In this document: one piece after another, positions 1 to 9,565 of the stretch | Position numbering within the stretch: the stretch's first letter is position 1 | Layout: each line of letters starts with the position of its first letter | NCBI GenBank assembly: GCA_942159475.1 | Contig: OW804094.1 | Span: 8,811,555 to 8,875,554 of the forward strand | Direction: 5' to 3' | Length of the DNA: 64,000 nucleotides | Source: Sthenelais limicola | Taxonomy: Eukaryota; Annelida; Polychaeta; Phyllodocida; Sigalionidae | Translations under genes and position numbers: made by a program | The notes under the pieces: generated by a model | What the model saw: the letters and a program-made list of their open reading frames with translations, nothing else | What the model was told of the DNA's origin: nothing | Databases searched by the model: none

Positions 1-118
1 GAGTCATAAGTCGCAAAATTTATATCTTTAAAAGTGATTTTATCACAAGATCTCCTTATTGAAATCTTATTATTCTTATTATATTATTGTTATTCAAACA
101 TCTGGATCGCATGATTTC
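1..118 (+). mobile_element. Family A MITE, partial (cut by window start)
   Basis: Starts inside the family A terminal repeat (GAGTCATAAGTCGCAAAA) and follows the plus-orientation family sequence through the CACAAGATCTCCTTATTG segment, then loses similarity. The outermost bases lie outside the window. The family definition is given at 37176-37599. Confidence 0.75.
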
Positions 119-161
119 TTAATTCATGATGGGTGGCTCCACAAGTACTAGAGGAAGACCT

Positions 162-638
162 CCATTGCTAGTCCTGGTAAAACATGTAAAAACATTGTAT
201 CATCTTATTACTGACTAGCAAAGTACCCGTCCTCCGGACGGTCACCCTCTTTCTCTCACTGTCTCTCCCCTCCTCTCTCACTGCCTCTCCTCCTTTTTTC
301 CCCCTGCCTCTCCCCTGTCCCTACCCGCATTCTCCTCTCACCTGCCCTATTCTCTCTTCTTCTCTTTTCGCTCTATCCTCTTGTTCCGCCCCCTATCTGA
401 TTTCTCCCACCATGTCCCTCTGCTTCTTTGTTCTCCCCTCCCCCTCTGATCTCTGATCTCTGATCTCTCTCCCCTCACCTTCCTCTCTCTTTTTCCTCGC
501 TCCCCCCCGCTGTGATGTCTCTCTCTCTCCCGTTCCTAGGGTCTCTCGCAGGACACATTGCTAGGGAAGGGAAGAGCGCCATTGCTAGTCTTGTCCTGGT
601 AAAAAATGTAAAAAAAACCCATATCATCTTATTACTGA
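162..638. repeat. Pyrimidine-rich tract between two direct repeats
   Basis: About 300 bases of C/T-rich sequence (TCTCTC, CCCCTCC; about 239-540) are bracketed by two direct repeats of about 55-60 bp at 162-216 and 579-638. Each repeat carries CCATTGCTAG, CCTGGTAAAA and CATCTTATTACTGA. A small hairpin (CCGTCC/GGACGG, 3-base loop) sits at the left edge of the tract near 228-242. No coding potential is seen. Confidence 0.6.
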
Positions 639-765
639 TGATAGCATATTATATCTTGAACCAGAGGTAAATCTTAATCTTGAAAAATCTATAATGACTT
701 GTCTATAGTAGTTAACAGATTTGGCACGAATAGGGGACAGAATGGGATGGGGTAGGTGGGTAACC
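639..765. other. Unassigned spacer
   Basis: Nothing recognised: no open frame, repeat match or hairpin was seen. Confidence 0.5.
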
Positions 766-1098
766 GTGATGTGTTGCAAGGAAATGAGTCATAAGTCACA
801 AATAAGATATTTAAAGATCTCTTTGATGGAAAGTTCTCATTCTTTGAGAGTTTGTATTAAATATATCCTTGCATTTAGAAGGTGATCCTATGCAGTACAT
901 TTTATCAATTTAATAGTAATTGTCCACCCGGTAGTTTTGCAAACATAAATCAAATATAAAATATAGAAACCCTCCTTTCCTTGATGTCCTTAATGTTTAC
1001 CATCATTGCACTCCACTTAATCTCATCTTTCAAAATATGATGATATCTCAAAATCAAATTTTTGCGATTTGTGACTCATTTTGCTTTAACACATCACA
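766..1098 (+). mobile_element. Family A MITE, full ends, internal shortening
   Basis: Begins GTGATGTGTTGCAAGGAAAT and ends with the inverted form AACACATCACA. Both AP-1-like ATGAGTCA / TGACTCAT cores are present. At 333 bp it is about 90 bp shorter than long copies, mostly missing the segment between the CACAAGATC and TTTAAAGG motifs. Confidence 0.85.
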
Positions 1099-1543
1099 GG
1101 TGATACTTTTAACTACCCTTATTAAGTGTTTTCCCATTACACATCACATATGTATACATTAAAAGCAATAGAAAAAAACCACTTTAAATCTGGGCTGTGT
1201 TCCATAAAGGGAGATACATAATATTGCCTCTCCATCGACTAATGTGAGACACACAACAAATTGTGCGTATTTGTTAATTGGGTTGTGTCCTAAGTCTCAA
1301 TATTGTGTCTCCACTTGCAAGTTATCTAGCAATTTAATTCACGCAATATAGACGCAATATCACCCAATACTACCTTGACCAATTTAAGACGCACAATTGT
1401 TTGGGGGTCCTATATTAGTCGATTAGAAATGCACTATTGTTTGTCTGCCTTTATGTGACGCATCCCAGATACATTAAGATTACCATAACAAAGGGTGGCA
1501 GTGATTGGCAACACTAACTCTAACCCCTTCTCATTCATATTAT
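1099..1543. other. Unassigned spacer
   Basis: AT-rich unique-looking sequence. No open frame above 60 codons, no repeat shared with the rest of the window and no RNA gene was seen. Confidence 0.5.
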
Positions 1544-1777
1544 GGGTCAGATTGTCAGAAAATGTACAATTCACCTTCACCAATTCTTTCTAATAACCTA
1601 AATTTAAGTGACAAATTACGTTCAAAATGCAGTTTAACACAATGAAAGAGATATTTCTAATCAACACGATGCCAAAGATACTCTGATACCCCATTATTTA
1701 TAATTTTTCTGTCTAATTTAACAGAAGTTACCAAATTTGTAGTGCTCCCGATTGTGCATTTTCTGAAAATCTGACCC
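1544..1777 (-). mobile_element. Family B MITE, TSD TTAT
   Basis: Ends GGGTCAGATTGTCAG and CTGAAAATCTGACCC are inverted repeats. The same four bases, TTAT, flank both sides (1540-1543 and 1778-1781), as expected for a 4-bp target duplication. The interior belongs to the subtype with TTTAACACAATGAAAGAG. Confidence 0.9.
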
Positions 1778-2013
1778 TTATGCGCTTATGGCCCATAAAG
1801 GCAAATCAGGCTGGATTCTAAGCATCTTTATCTGATTCTCAACTAATCTATTAAGTGCAATCGGGACGTGCCATTTCAAGGCACATTAAATATACTTTCT
1901 TAATTTGACAAGATCTGCATTTTCCTTAATCTTTTGGAAAATGGGATTGGGGTTGTGTTAATGCAATTGTCCTTATTGACGGTTATTTGTGCCTGCAATC
2001 ACAGCATGCTTAA

Positions 2014-2247
2014 GGGTCAGATTTTCAGAAAATGTACAATTGGCAGTTGTAACATTTAATAAACTCTGCAAAATTAGGCTGCAATTTGGCCAATACTAGG
2101 TAAATTCGAGAATATTTGGCATTGTATTGATTCTAGCAATCTCTTTGGCTAGGTTGAACTGTATTTTGAACTTTATTTTCGTCTGAAATTTGGGTTATTT
2201 GAGACGATTGGCGAAGTTGAATTGTACATTTTCTGAAGATTTGACCC
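2014..2247 (+). mobile_element. Family B MITE, TSD TTAA
   Basis: Full element with inverted ends, flanked by TTAA on both sides (2010-2013, 2248-2251). Subtype with GGTTAGGTTGAACTGT-like interior and the GATTCTAGCAATCT segment. Confidence 0.9.
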
Positions 2248-2364
2248 TTAAGGAGCAGCCTTTGTGAATGAGCCTGTTAGGTGTGATCGATTGCTATTTT
2301 ATGAGAGTGATGGAGAAGGATGGAGAGGGATGAGATTACCCTTACATGGTGAGGATATTTGTGA

Positions 2365-2600
2365 TGAGTCAGATTTTTAGAAAATGTACAATTCACTTTC
2401 ACTAATCCTCTCAAATAACCCACATTTAAGGCAAACATCAGGTTCAAAATTACAGTTCAACATAACCAGGCAGATTTATTGAATGAATACAATACAGAAT
2501 GTACTCAGATATGCTCAGTATTTATCATTTTTAGCTCTAACTTAACAGAATTTGATAGATGGGAAGAACTTTAGGTTGTGCATTTTCTGAAAATCTAACC
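2365..2600 (-). mobile_element. Family B MITE, degraded ends
   Basis: Left end GAGTCAGATTTTTAG and right end CTGAAAATCTAACC are diverged forms of the family B termini. The interior matches the subtype with AACATAACCAGGCAG and GAATGAATACAATACAG. Confidence 0.8.
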
Positions 2601-2654
2601 TCTATAATTGATGGCATAGTAAAGCCTATTTTCTTTTGTGGTGATCCCATATGG

Positions 2655-2887
2655 GTGAAATCGCCAGAAAATGTACGATTCATATTCACCAATCCTCTTA
2701 AATAACCGATATTTAAGGCAGAAAATCAGGTTCAAAATACATTTCAACATAACCAGACAGATTTATTGAATGGATACACTACAGAATACACTCAGATATA
2801 CCAAGTATTTATCCTTTTTCACTCTAATTTAACATAATTGGAGAGATGTGTAGAATTGTAGATTGTCCATTTTCTGAAAATCCGACC
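2655..2887 (-). mobile_element. Family B MITE abutting family A
   Basis: Same subtype as 2365-2600, with a changed left end (GGGTGAAATCGCCAG). Its right end (AAATCCGACC) runs straight into a family A copy at 2888. This is one of several direct A/B junctions in the window. Confidence 0.8.
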
Positions 2888-3100
2888 ATGATGTGTTTAA
2901 GGGAAATGAGTCGCAAGTCGCAAAATTGCTATTTCTCAAGGTGGTTTATTCATAGGATCTCTTTTTCTTCTCTTCCCTTCTCATTTTTGAGGAGCCTCGC
3001 CCAATAAGTCATATTAATCCATGTACTTAATTCTAAGACAGTGTATTTAATTAAACATATCACCAATGTGACATTTGTCAAAAATATATATATAGATATT
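2888..3100 (+). mobile_element. Family A MITE, 3'-truncated
   Basis: Starts TGATGTGTTTAAGGGAAATG with the AAGTCGCAAAATTG block. It follows the plus orientation through AATCCATGTACTTAATTCT, then similarity fades near 3100. Confidence 0.75.
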
Positions 3101-3162
3101 TCAAGAAAACAGAAAAAAACATAAAGAGACGAGACTCCAGGATGGTACAGGTTTGAAAATAT

Positions 3163-3512
3163 GTGATGTGTTTCAGGAAAATGAGTCATAAGTCGCAAAA
3201 ATTGGATTTTGTGATATTATCATATTTGAAAAGATGACACCAAGGGGGTTCCAATGAATATAAACATTAAGGGCATTTAATAAGTATTTCTATATTTTAA
3301 GTTTGATATTTCTATTTCTGAAAAAAAAGTTTCAATATTTTTGGGTCGATAATTACTATTAAAGTAGCTAAAAATGTTCTATGGGATGACCCTATAAATG
3401 CATCACAATATTTGATACACTGTCTTCCATTTTGGAACATGTATTCATACTTCATCCAGCGTTAGTCACACCACAAATGAGAACATTCCTACAAAGAGAT
3501 TTAGGCAAAGCT
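3163..3512 (-). mobile_element. Family A MITE, 3'-truncated
   Basis: Starts TGTGATGTGTTTCAGGAAAA and follows the minus orientation (ATCATATTTGAAAAGATG, TTTAAGTTTGATATT). It ends at AACATTCCTACAAAGAGAT, without the right terminal repeat. Confidence 0.8.
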
Positions 3513-3759
3513 TTTCATGGTTTTCCAGTCGCATTGATTAAACTGTTTCGTGAACTACATGATGTATTACTGAAATGTAAAGTCCTTGAAATCAAACTGA
3601 ATTGCCTGATTGTTGTTTATCAATCGGACTTATATTTTATTCATTTGTCTGTAGGCAATCAACTTTAATTTTAATTGCTTGAAATAAAAATTTTGCTCTC
3701 AAATTTAGACTTACTTATATAGACTCCCTCGAATAAGAATTGAATCTTTGTCTTTTTGC

Positions 3760-3827
3760 CTTGAGCGCTGTGGGAATATCACTGTAACATCGAAACCAGT
3801 CTCAATAAAATTTCTTTAAAAAAAAAT
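3760..3827 (+). repeat. Poly-A retroposon 3' end
   Basis: One of four copies of a shared tail: a TGTGAGAATATCA-like block, ATCGAAACCAG, then CAATAAAATTTCTTTAAA and an A run. A conserved block followed by poly-A suggests the 3' end of one LINE or SINE family. The other copies are at 17552-17620 (minus), 26728-26790 and 53567-53635. Confidence 0.55.
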
Positions 3828-3985
3828 ATAATCTTGCGTTTCAAAGGTCATCCTGTGGAGTACATTTAATTACTTTACTGGTAATTGGCCACCAAGAAAT
3901 ATTGCCTATTTTTTCAAAGCCAAAAATATCAAACTTAAAATATAGAAGTACTTATTAGATGTCCTTCATGTTTTATTGGATAGAA
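3828..3985 (+). mobile_element. Family A MITE, internal fragment
   Basis: Middle part only: CTTGCGTTTCAAAGGTCATC through CAAACTTAAAATATAGAAG and TTATTAGATGTCCTTCATG. Neither terminal repeat is present. It directly follows the poly-A tail at 3760-3827, so the retroposon may have landed in this copy. Confidence 0.7.
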
Positions 3986-4520
3986 AATGGATCGCAAACA
4001 GATCAATAATATAATTCTGGTGATCGTTATCCCCAAAACTCATGCAACGGGCCCCAGGCAGTTTAGTTCAGCTCTATAGCTGGTTTTGAAGCCAAAGTCA
4101 GTATTAATATATATATAAGTATTTTTATTTCCAACTTATCATAACAGTTACATAGGAAAAAGGTCATGTCAATTTCTGTGCGAACATAGATCTTCCAAAA
4201 GCGCCTTGTTTTGGTGTATTAATTTTCATTTGTAAGACATCTAATATATGATGCTTCTTTTTGGTCTTCGTCACATCTAGATCGATCTTTTTATTAGAAA
4301 ATTAATCATCTGAAAATTAATCATCAGAAAATTAATCATCTGATCCACAAGCTATAGAGTGTTTTTATTTATTTTTATTTAGTGAGTAATTCTGTTGACA
4401 CTAGGAATCCTCTCATTTTCAGGTCTAACGGTTCCTCTAACCTATTGCTATTTTGTCGTGGACAGATATGATTGATGAATGAGAATGATTGAGGGAATGG
4501 GATCTGAGTGATAACGAGGC
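3986..4520. other. Unassigned spacer with small tandem repeat
   Basis: No gene is seen. A three-unit imperfect repeat of AGAAAATTAATCATCTG lies near 4295-4342. CAACGGGCCCCAGG near 4048 resembles the tip of the inverted repeat of the 12.19-14.18 kb element, but no partner end was found. Confidence 0.45.
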
Positions 4521-4916
4521 TATAGGGGATTTGCATGCCCGCCATCTTGAATCATGTATTCACATGGAATTATGGGAGTTGTGTGTCAATGTAAATTCGG
4601 TGTGGAGATTGTTGGCGGGGGAATGACCTAGAACCAATATAAATATTATAGAAAATATGTTGTGTACAGCATTGAGTATCTAAAATTGACTTATGTTTAT
4701 ATCCATGTGTCATACTTGTTTCCATAACACAAGTCCTCATCTTTCCCATCATTCAGTTTTCATAGAACATTTACACAAGCTTTGATATTGGTGAGAAGAT
4801 CCCTGCATTTTTCGATCAAAATGTTGCTGAATGTTTATAATGTCAGATATGAACTGCATCCATACCAGCACACACTGTAGGAGACATGCGCAGTGGCACA
4901 TGCAAATCCCCTATTG
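4521..4916 (-). mobile_element. Family C element, full length
   Basis: Begins TATAGGGGATTTGCATG and ends CATGCAAATCCCCTATT, a terminal inverted repeat of about 16 bp. The interior carries the family landmarks on the minus strand: TTATGGGAGT, TGTTATGG, GCATGATGG-like and GACATGCGCAGTGGCACATG. About 396 bp. Confidence 0.8.
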
Positions 4917-5057
4917 GCTAGCTTGTTGCCTTTATGATTTTCGATTAGCTTTCATAAAATTTAATATAGATAGTTCTCTCTGGCAGTCTTCAGATTACTC
5001 CTGAACTGCATTTTAAATTCCTCTTTTTCCCGACTGTAGCTGATTTGTAAAGGATAT

Positions 5058-5296
5058 GGGTCAGATTGTCAGAAAATGTACAATTCGCCTTTGCCAATCT
5101 TCTCAAATAACCCAAAATTCAGACGAAAATACAGTTCAAAATACAGTTCAACCTAACCAAACAGATTGCTAGAATCAATGCAATGCCAAATATACCAAAT
5201 ATACTCGACTTTACCTAGTTTTAATCAAATTGCAGCCTAATTTAGCAGAACTAAATGTGTACAGCTGCCAATGGTAATTTTCTGAAAATCTGACCG
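5058..5296 (-). mobile_element. Family B MITE
   Basis: Inverted ends GGGTCAGATTGTCAG and CTGAAAATCTGACC. Subtype with AACCTAACCAAACAGATTGC. The right flank is diverged, so the target duplication (ATAT on the left) cannot be confirmed. Confidence 0.85.
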
Positions 5297-5807
5297 TTAG
5301 GTCGATGCAGTGCTCGAAGTGGCTATTCTCATTGAAATGAATAGTCATGAGATCGCTTGAAACTTGTTCAGCTTAATCATATACAGTAGGCATGGGAGTA
5401 TCTGACATATAGAGTACCAACATTGTGTTTTCATTCAATGATACTTGAATAAGTGTAATGAATGGGTCAAAGCCTCTCCCCATTTCAAATCACAGAGGAA
5501 AGTGTTTAGCCATGATAGAGTGCTGTCCCATACCCAATTCGACAGACAAGTAACTGCATTTCATTTTCATGAAGGTACCTAGGACCGACCTAGTGTTGCA
5601 CATGCCAAACCAAGTGGCTCTGTTGGACCAGATTTTAACATTTACAACGAAAAGAATTTGCTCTCAATGGCGACCAAATATCGTTTAAAGGTAAATGCCA
5701 GTGTTTAATTAGAAATGAATGAATCATGGAATCGTTTTAAACTTTTGATTTAGAAAGAACATGTTTGTGGGAATCCAAAAGGCCCTTAACATCTATATGT
5801 CATTGGA
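5297..5807. other. Unassigned spacer
   Basis: Unique-looking sequence with no open frame over 60 codons and no recognisable repeat. Confidence 0.45.
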
Positions 5808-6197
5808 GTGAGTCATAAGTCACAAAATATGGATTTTGAGATATCACCGTATTTGAAAAAGAGGAGTTTAAGCCGATTTTAATGATAGTAAACACTAGGA
5901 CACCTATTAAGTATTTCTGTATTTTAAGTTTGATAACTTTATTTTTGAAAATAAAAGTTTGCAATGTTTCTGGATGGGTCATTACCAGTAAAGTAACTAA
6001 ATATATTCCATAGAAAGGCCTTCAAAACGCAAGGATATATTTAATACAGTATCCTGAAATTTGAGACATGGATTTAAATGACTATAAGTGATAAACCGCC
6101 TAAAGATCAGAACATTTCAATAAAGAGATCTTGTGAAAAAACACTTTGAAAAATATCAATTTTGCGACTTGTGACTCATTTTCCTCGAATACATCAC
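5808..6197 (-). mobile_element. Family A MITE, near full length
   Basis: Starts GTGAGTCATAAGTCACAAAA and ends GACTTGTGACTCATTTTCCT plus a diverged AATACATCACC. The left tip (TGTGATGTG...) is missing or changed. Confidence 0.85.
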
Positions 6198-6392
6198 CAA
6201 GGACAACGTGTCTCAATTAAATTTAATCGATTCAATATTTATACGTACCAGATAAATATGATGGGTGAGACGCAGGTCGCGTTAGTATGTCACCAGAATC
6301 CTAAGTGTAAGACTGAAAAATACAAAAGAATATTTTGAGTAAACAGACACAACTATAGGTGGGCACATTAACATTTGTCAATCTCAATATAA

Positions 6393-6626
6393 GGGTCAGA
6401 TTTTCAGAAAATGTACAATTGCAGATGAACACATTGAGTAAATCCTGCTAAATTAGGCTGAAAAATCATGAATACCGGGTATATCTGACTATAGTTGGTA
6501 TCACATTGATTTAAAATATCTGTTCTGTTATGTTAAACTGCATTTTGAAGCACATTTCTGTCTTAAATGTGGGTTATTTGAAACAATTGGTGAAGGCCGA
6601 TTGTACATTTTCTGAAAATCTGACCC
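6393..6626 (+). mobile_element. Family B MITE, TSD ATAA
   Basis: Full element with inverted ends. ATAA precedes it (6389-6392) and follows it (6627-6630). Interior subtype with TGTTATGTTAAACTGC and TTAAATGTGGGTTATTTGA. Confidence 0.9.
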
Positions 6627-7490
6627 ATAAGTACCTTTACTGAGTAATATGGATTGATAAATGTAGAATAAGTAAGCGTGGATCTAGAAACAATACCTTT
6701 GATGAATAATAACATGATCAGGTTACATAGGAAATGAGACATGAAATGAGTTGTGATTGTTTGAGATGAAGGCTTTGCAGTTTAACCTTATCAGTGGCTT
6801 GATGTAAAAGGAAGATGGACACAAAAAAATCTAATAAAACATATAATGAACATTACAGTACAGCTAATTTTAGAAAAGTGCGGTTCAATCATTTTGTGGC
6901 AAAATTGTTTTCAGGATTAATCACACGCACAAAATTATAGTGGTGGTTTTCGTTGTGTCCTGACCTAAGAATTAATTATATATCAACAGCAACATATTAG
7001 AAATTTAATACAGTTCTCAAGTTAATATGTATAGTACAATAATCCATTTTTTATTTAATAACAGATACTTTTAATTTAGAACAAAGCTTATTGAAGTTAG
7101 AAACAGATATGATGCAAGAAGAGAAGATGAGAACTTTAGCCTAGTAATAATAGTGATTCTTTAGTCTAGTAATTCTACACTACAACTATTTACAGACGTG
7201 AGTCTTATATTGGATTTTGTGATTCAAGGTCACATCAATATGAAGGCATATTATCCACAGTACCATAATGGGTGAGACATGCTTAATGCTGTGGGTATAT
7301 ATTCACGATTTCAAGGCCGATTTGGCACCTACAACTCGTCGTACGATCTTGTTTCAATAGCCCATGAATCGTGGAGGTGCTCCAAATCATTGGAGCTAAT
7401 GAATAATTGTTGGGCTTGATTTCTGGGCACACATGGACTTGGACTTGGCGTTTTAATGGGAATATGATAACATTTTGGGATATAAATGGA
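6627..7490. other. Unassigned spacer
   Basis: About 860 bp of AT-rich sequence. No gene, shared repeat or hairpin was recognised. Confidence 0.45.
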
Positions 7491-7703
7491 ATTGTAATGA
7501 CCCCCGAAAAACTGCCTTCCTCAACCGGGAATCGAACCATGGATCTCCTGCTATGCGCATGGTTATGCTAACCACTACACCACCGAGGTTGATTGATTCT
7601 GGAAGGCTACCACTGTAACCAGATTCCTCACTCTAGGGTACTACATTATCCCCTACCCTTTCCGCACAAAATTCATATGATTGGGTGCCCTTCGCCCAGG
7701 GTG
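7491..7703 (-). repeat. tRNA-like SINE unit 1
   Basis: On the minus strand a tRNA-like stretch (about 7518-7590) has a box A-like GGTGTAGTGGTTAGCAT and a perfect box B GGTTCGATTCC. The acceptor-like ends ACCTCGG and TTGAGGA can pair with wobble. The anticodon arm does not fold cleanly, so this is read as a SINE head, not a working tRNA. The next unit repeats the same parts about 209 bp later. Confidence 0.65.
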
Positions 7704-7857
7704 TAATGACCCCCGAAAAACTGTCTTCCTCAACTGGGAATTGAAGAACGGATCTCCCGCTATGCATGTGGTTATGCTAACCACTACACCACAAAGGTTG
7801 ACTGATTCTCAAAGGCCACCACTGTAACCAGATTCCACACTCTAGGCTACTACAGAA
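7704..7857 (-). repeat. tRNA-like SINE unit 2
   Basis: Second, more decayed tandem copy: TAATGACCCCCGAAAAACTG is followed by TAACCACTACACCAC and ACCACTGTAACCAGATTCC. Box B is damaged. The unit ends at the stop codon of the minus-strand exon-like frame next door, so in that model it lies in the 3' untranslated region. Confidence 0.6.
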
Positions 7858-8147
7858 TTATAATGCAGCCCTTTGCGGTTTGAAGCAAGAGGCTTTCACT
7901 TCGTTTGAAGGGACTCTCTTATCTTTGGGCCTAGACTGTATGTGTATCAACACACCTTCTGCAGGAACACTTTCTATCTGTCCAACCAGAAGGTAATGGG
8001 TCATCTCCGCCCGAACCCGTCCACTCAGCCCACACCACAGACACTCCCTTGTGCTAATTTGTCCTGCAGGAGGTCGGCCACACATGACACGTTCTGTGTT
8101 TGCACCCCGTCCTGTGTTCACTACACCATATGTGACAGGGGCTCTCC
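7858..8147 (-). CDS. Candidate terminal exon, possibly NTR-domain-like
   Basis: On the minus strand a pyrimidine-rich tract and CTCTCTCCAG (just right of 8147) give a good splice acceptor. The following frame stays open for about 95 codons to a TAA at 7858-7860. The translation is cysteine-bearing (VMCGRPPAG, ECLWCGLSG), then YLLVGQIESVPAEG, an RPKDKR stretch and a final ASCFKPQRAAL. The YLxxGQ(V/I) strand followed by a hydrophilic RP stretch and a late cysteine recalls the C-terminal half of netrin-like (NTR) domains such as in PCOLCE; that likeness is from memory and weak. No upstream exon was found. The plus strand is also open across 7942-8271, but with less protein-like composition. Confidence 0.4.
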
Positions 8148-8321
8148 CTGGAGAGAGATAAGAGAGATAAATGTAGGAGGCAGAGTGTTGGATGTGGGGA
8201 GGATTAAACCCATGATACAGTGGAGTGGACGGCTACTGCAAACACTCTTTCAACAATGTAGGAAGTGGTGACGCGATAGGGGGGTAGCAATGTCACCTGT
8301 TGCCTAAATAATCCTTACTTC

Positions 8322-8628
8322 GAATCAGTCACAAGTCGCAAAAGAAACATTTTAAGATACCATCATATTTAAAAAGATGAGATCAAGCGGATTCTAATCA
8401 TGGTAAACATTAAGGACATTTTATCTAATAAATATTTCTATATTTTAAGTTCGATATTTTCATTTTTGAAAAACAAAGTTTGCAACATTTCTTGGCGGAT
8501 ATTTATTAGCAAACTGAAAATATTAAAATACTTAACAAATGTCATATCATTTGAATCGGCTTGATCTCATCTCTTCAAATATGACGGTATCCCAAAATTC
8601 ATTTTTTGCCACTTGTGATTCATTTTAC
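8322..8628 (-). mobile_element. Family A MITE, foldback form
   Basis: The left half is in minus orientation (CAGTCACAAGTCGCAAAA, AAAAGATGAGATCAAGCGG). The right half ends with the plus-orientation end (GGCTTGATCTCATCTCTTC, GCCACTTGTGATTCATTTT). The same end therefore appears twice, facing inward, unlike normal copies. Confidence 0.7.
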
Positions 8629-8741
8629 ATGATACAGTGGACTGGCCGGCTAATGTAAACATTGAACTGGTAATGTAGGAAGTGGTGACGTCATAGGGGG
8701 TTAGCAATTTCACCTGTTGCCTAAGAACTCCTTACATCAAA

Positions 8742-9115
8742 TGTGATGTGTTACAGGAAAATTAGTCACAAGTTGCAAAATTGATATTTTTCAATAGTTT
8801 CAGTAGTTTATTCACAAGAAAGTTTATATTTTGGGGTGTCTAATTCTTGAATTTCTAAGGTCATGCTATGGAGTATATATTTAGCTACTTTACTAGTACT
8901 TGTTCACCCAGAAATATTACAAACTTTTTTCAAAAATACAAATATCAAACTTAAATTGTTTACCATCATTACCATCATCTATTGTTTACCATCATTTGAA
9001 TTGGCTTGACCACATCTTTTCAAATATGATGGTATCTCAAAATCTATTTTTGCCACTTGTCAGAACATTACAACAAAGAGATCTTGTGAATAAATCTCTA
9101 TAGAAAATATAAATT
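8742..9115 (+). mobile_element. Family A MITE, composite right end
   Basis: Begins TGTGATGTGTTACAGGAAAA. After the usual right-end block (TCTCAAAATCTATTTTTGCC) it carries a second, minus-type segment (CAGAACATTACAACAAAGAG) instead of the terminal repeat. Recombination between two copies is a likely cause. Confidence 0.75.
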
Positions 9116-9456
9116 GCAAATAGGGCTCTGGTAATGTAGGAAATGCTGACGTCATAGGGGGTTAGCCATGTCAGCAGGAACCTGTTGCCTCAGAACTACT
9201 TGTAGATTCAGTGGAGCCCCAACATCTCCCTTTATTGACCTTTTTTTTTACAGTATACAGCACCCGATTCCTAAATTAATACACATTTTCATGTGACATC
9301 TAAATGACTTAGGAATCACTGGGGTTTTTGTTCCAAAAAATTGCCAATTATTCCATTATTTTTTATTTGAAAGGTATAAAAGGTATACTAAACATGAACT
9401 ACAAAGTGGTAACGCCACTTTCTATAAGCTCTTAAAACTGCTATAAATTGCGCTTC
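9116..9456. other. Unassigned spacer
   Basis: Apart from the third triplicated unit (about 9133-9200), nothing was recognised. It holds a T run near 9240. Confidence 0.4.
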
Positions 9457-9460
9457 TTAA

Positions 9461-9560
9461 AGCTGTGGTTCCACTGGATTGCTATTTGGTCCGCTCTTTA
9501 TCCGCACTTTTATTTTCCCATAATGCCAGTCAAGCAAAGTCAGAGCCAGTTGAATCACAC
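9461..9560. mobile_element. Family E foldback, small copy
   Basis: Left end GCTGTGGTTCCACTGG and right end CCAGTTGAATCACACC are imperfect inverted repeats. TTAA/CTTA-like flanks are at 9457-9460 and 9562-9565. About 100 bp, directly abutting the larger copy. Confidence 0.6.
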
Positions 9561-9565
9561 CCTTA

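Larger units (their letters stand above)
8205..9200 (+). repeat. Triplicated unit broken up by family A copies
   Basis: A short sequence occurs three times: GTAGGAAGTGGTGACG then ATAGGGGG, TAGCAA and CACCTGTTGCCTA, near 8261-8318, 8674-8740 and 9133-9200. The first two are also preceded by CATGATACAGTGGA. Family A copies at 8322-8628 and 8742-9115 lie between the units. Confidence 0.65.

Noticed and set aside
228..242. Helitron 3' hairpin (CCGTCC/GGACGG)
   Set aside because: No CTRR terminus follows the hairpin and no matching 5' end was found.
7518..7590. Functional tRNA gene (box A and box B intact)
   Set aside because: The anticodon arm does not fold and the unit is tandemly repeated with SINE-like flanks.
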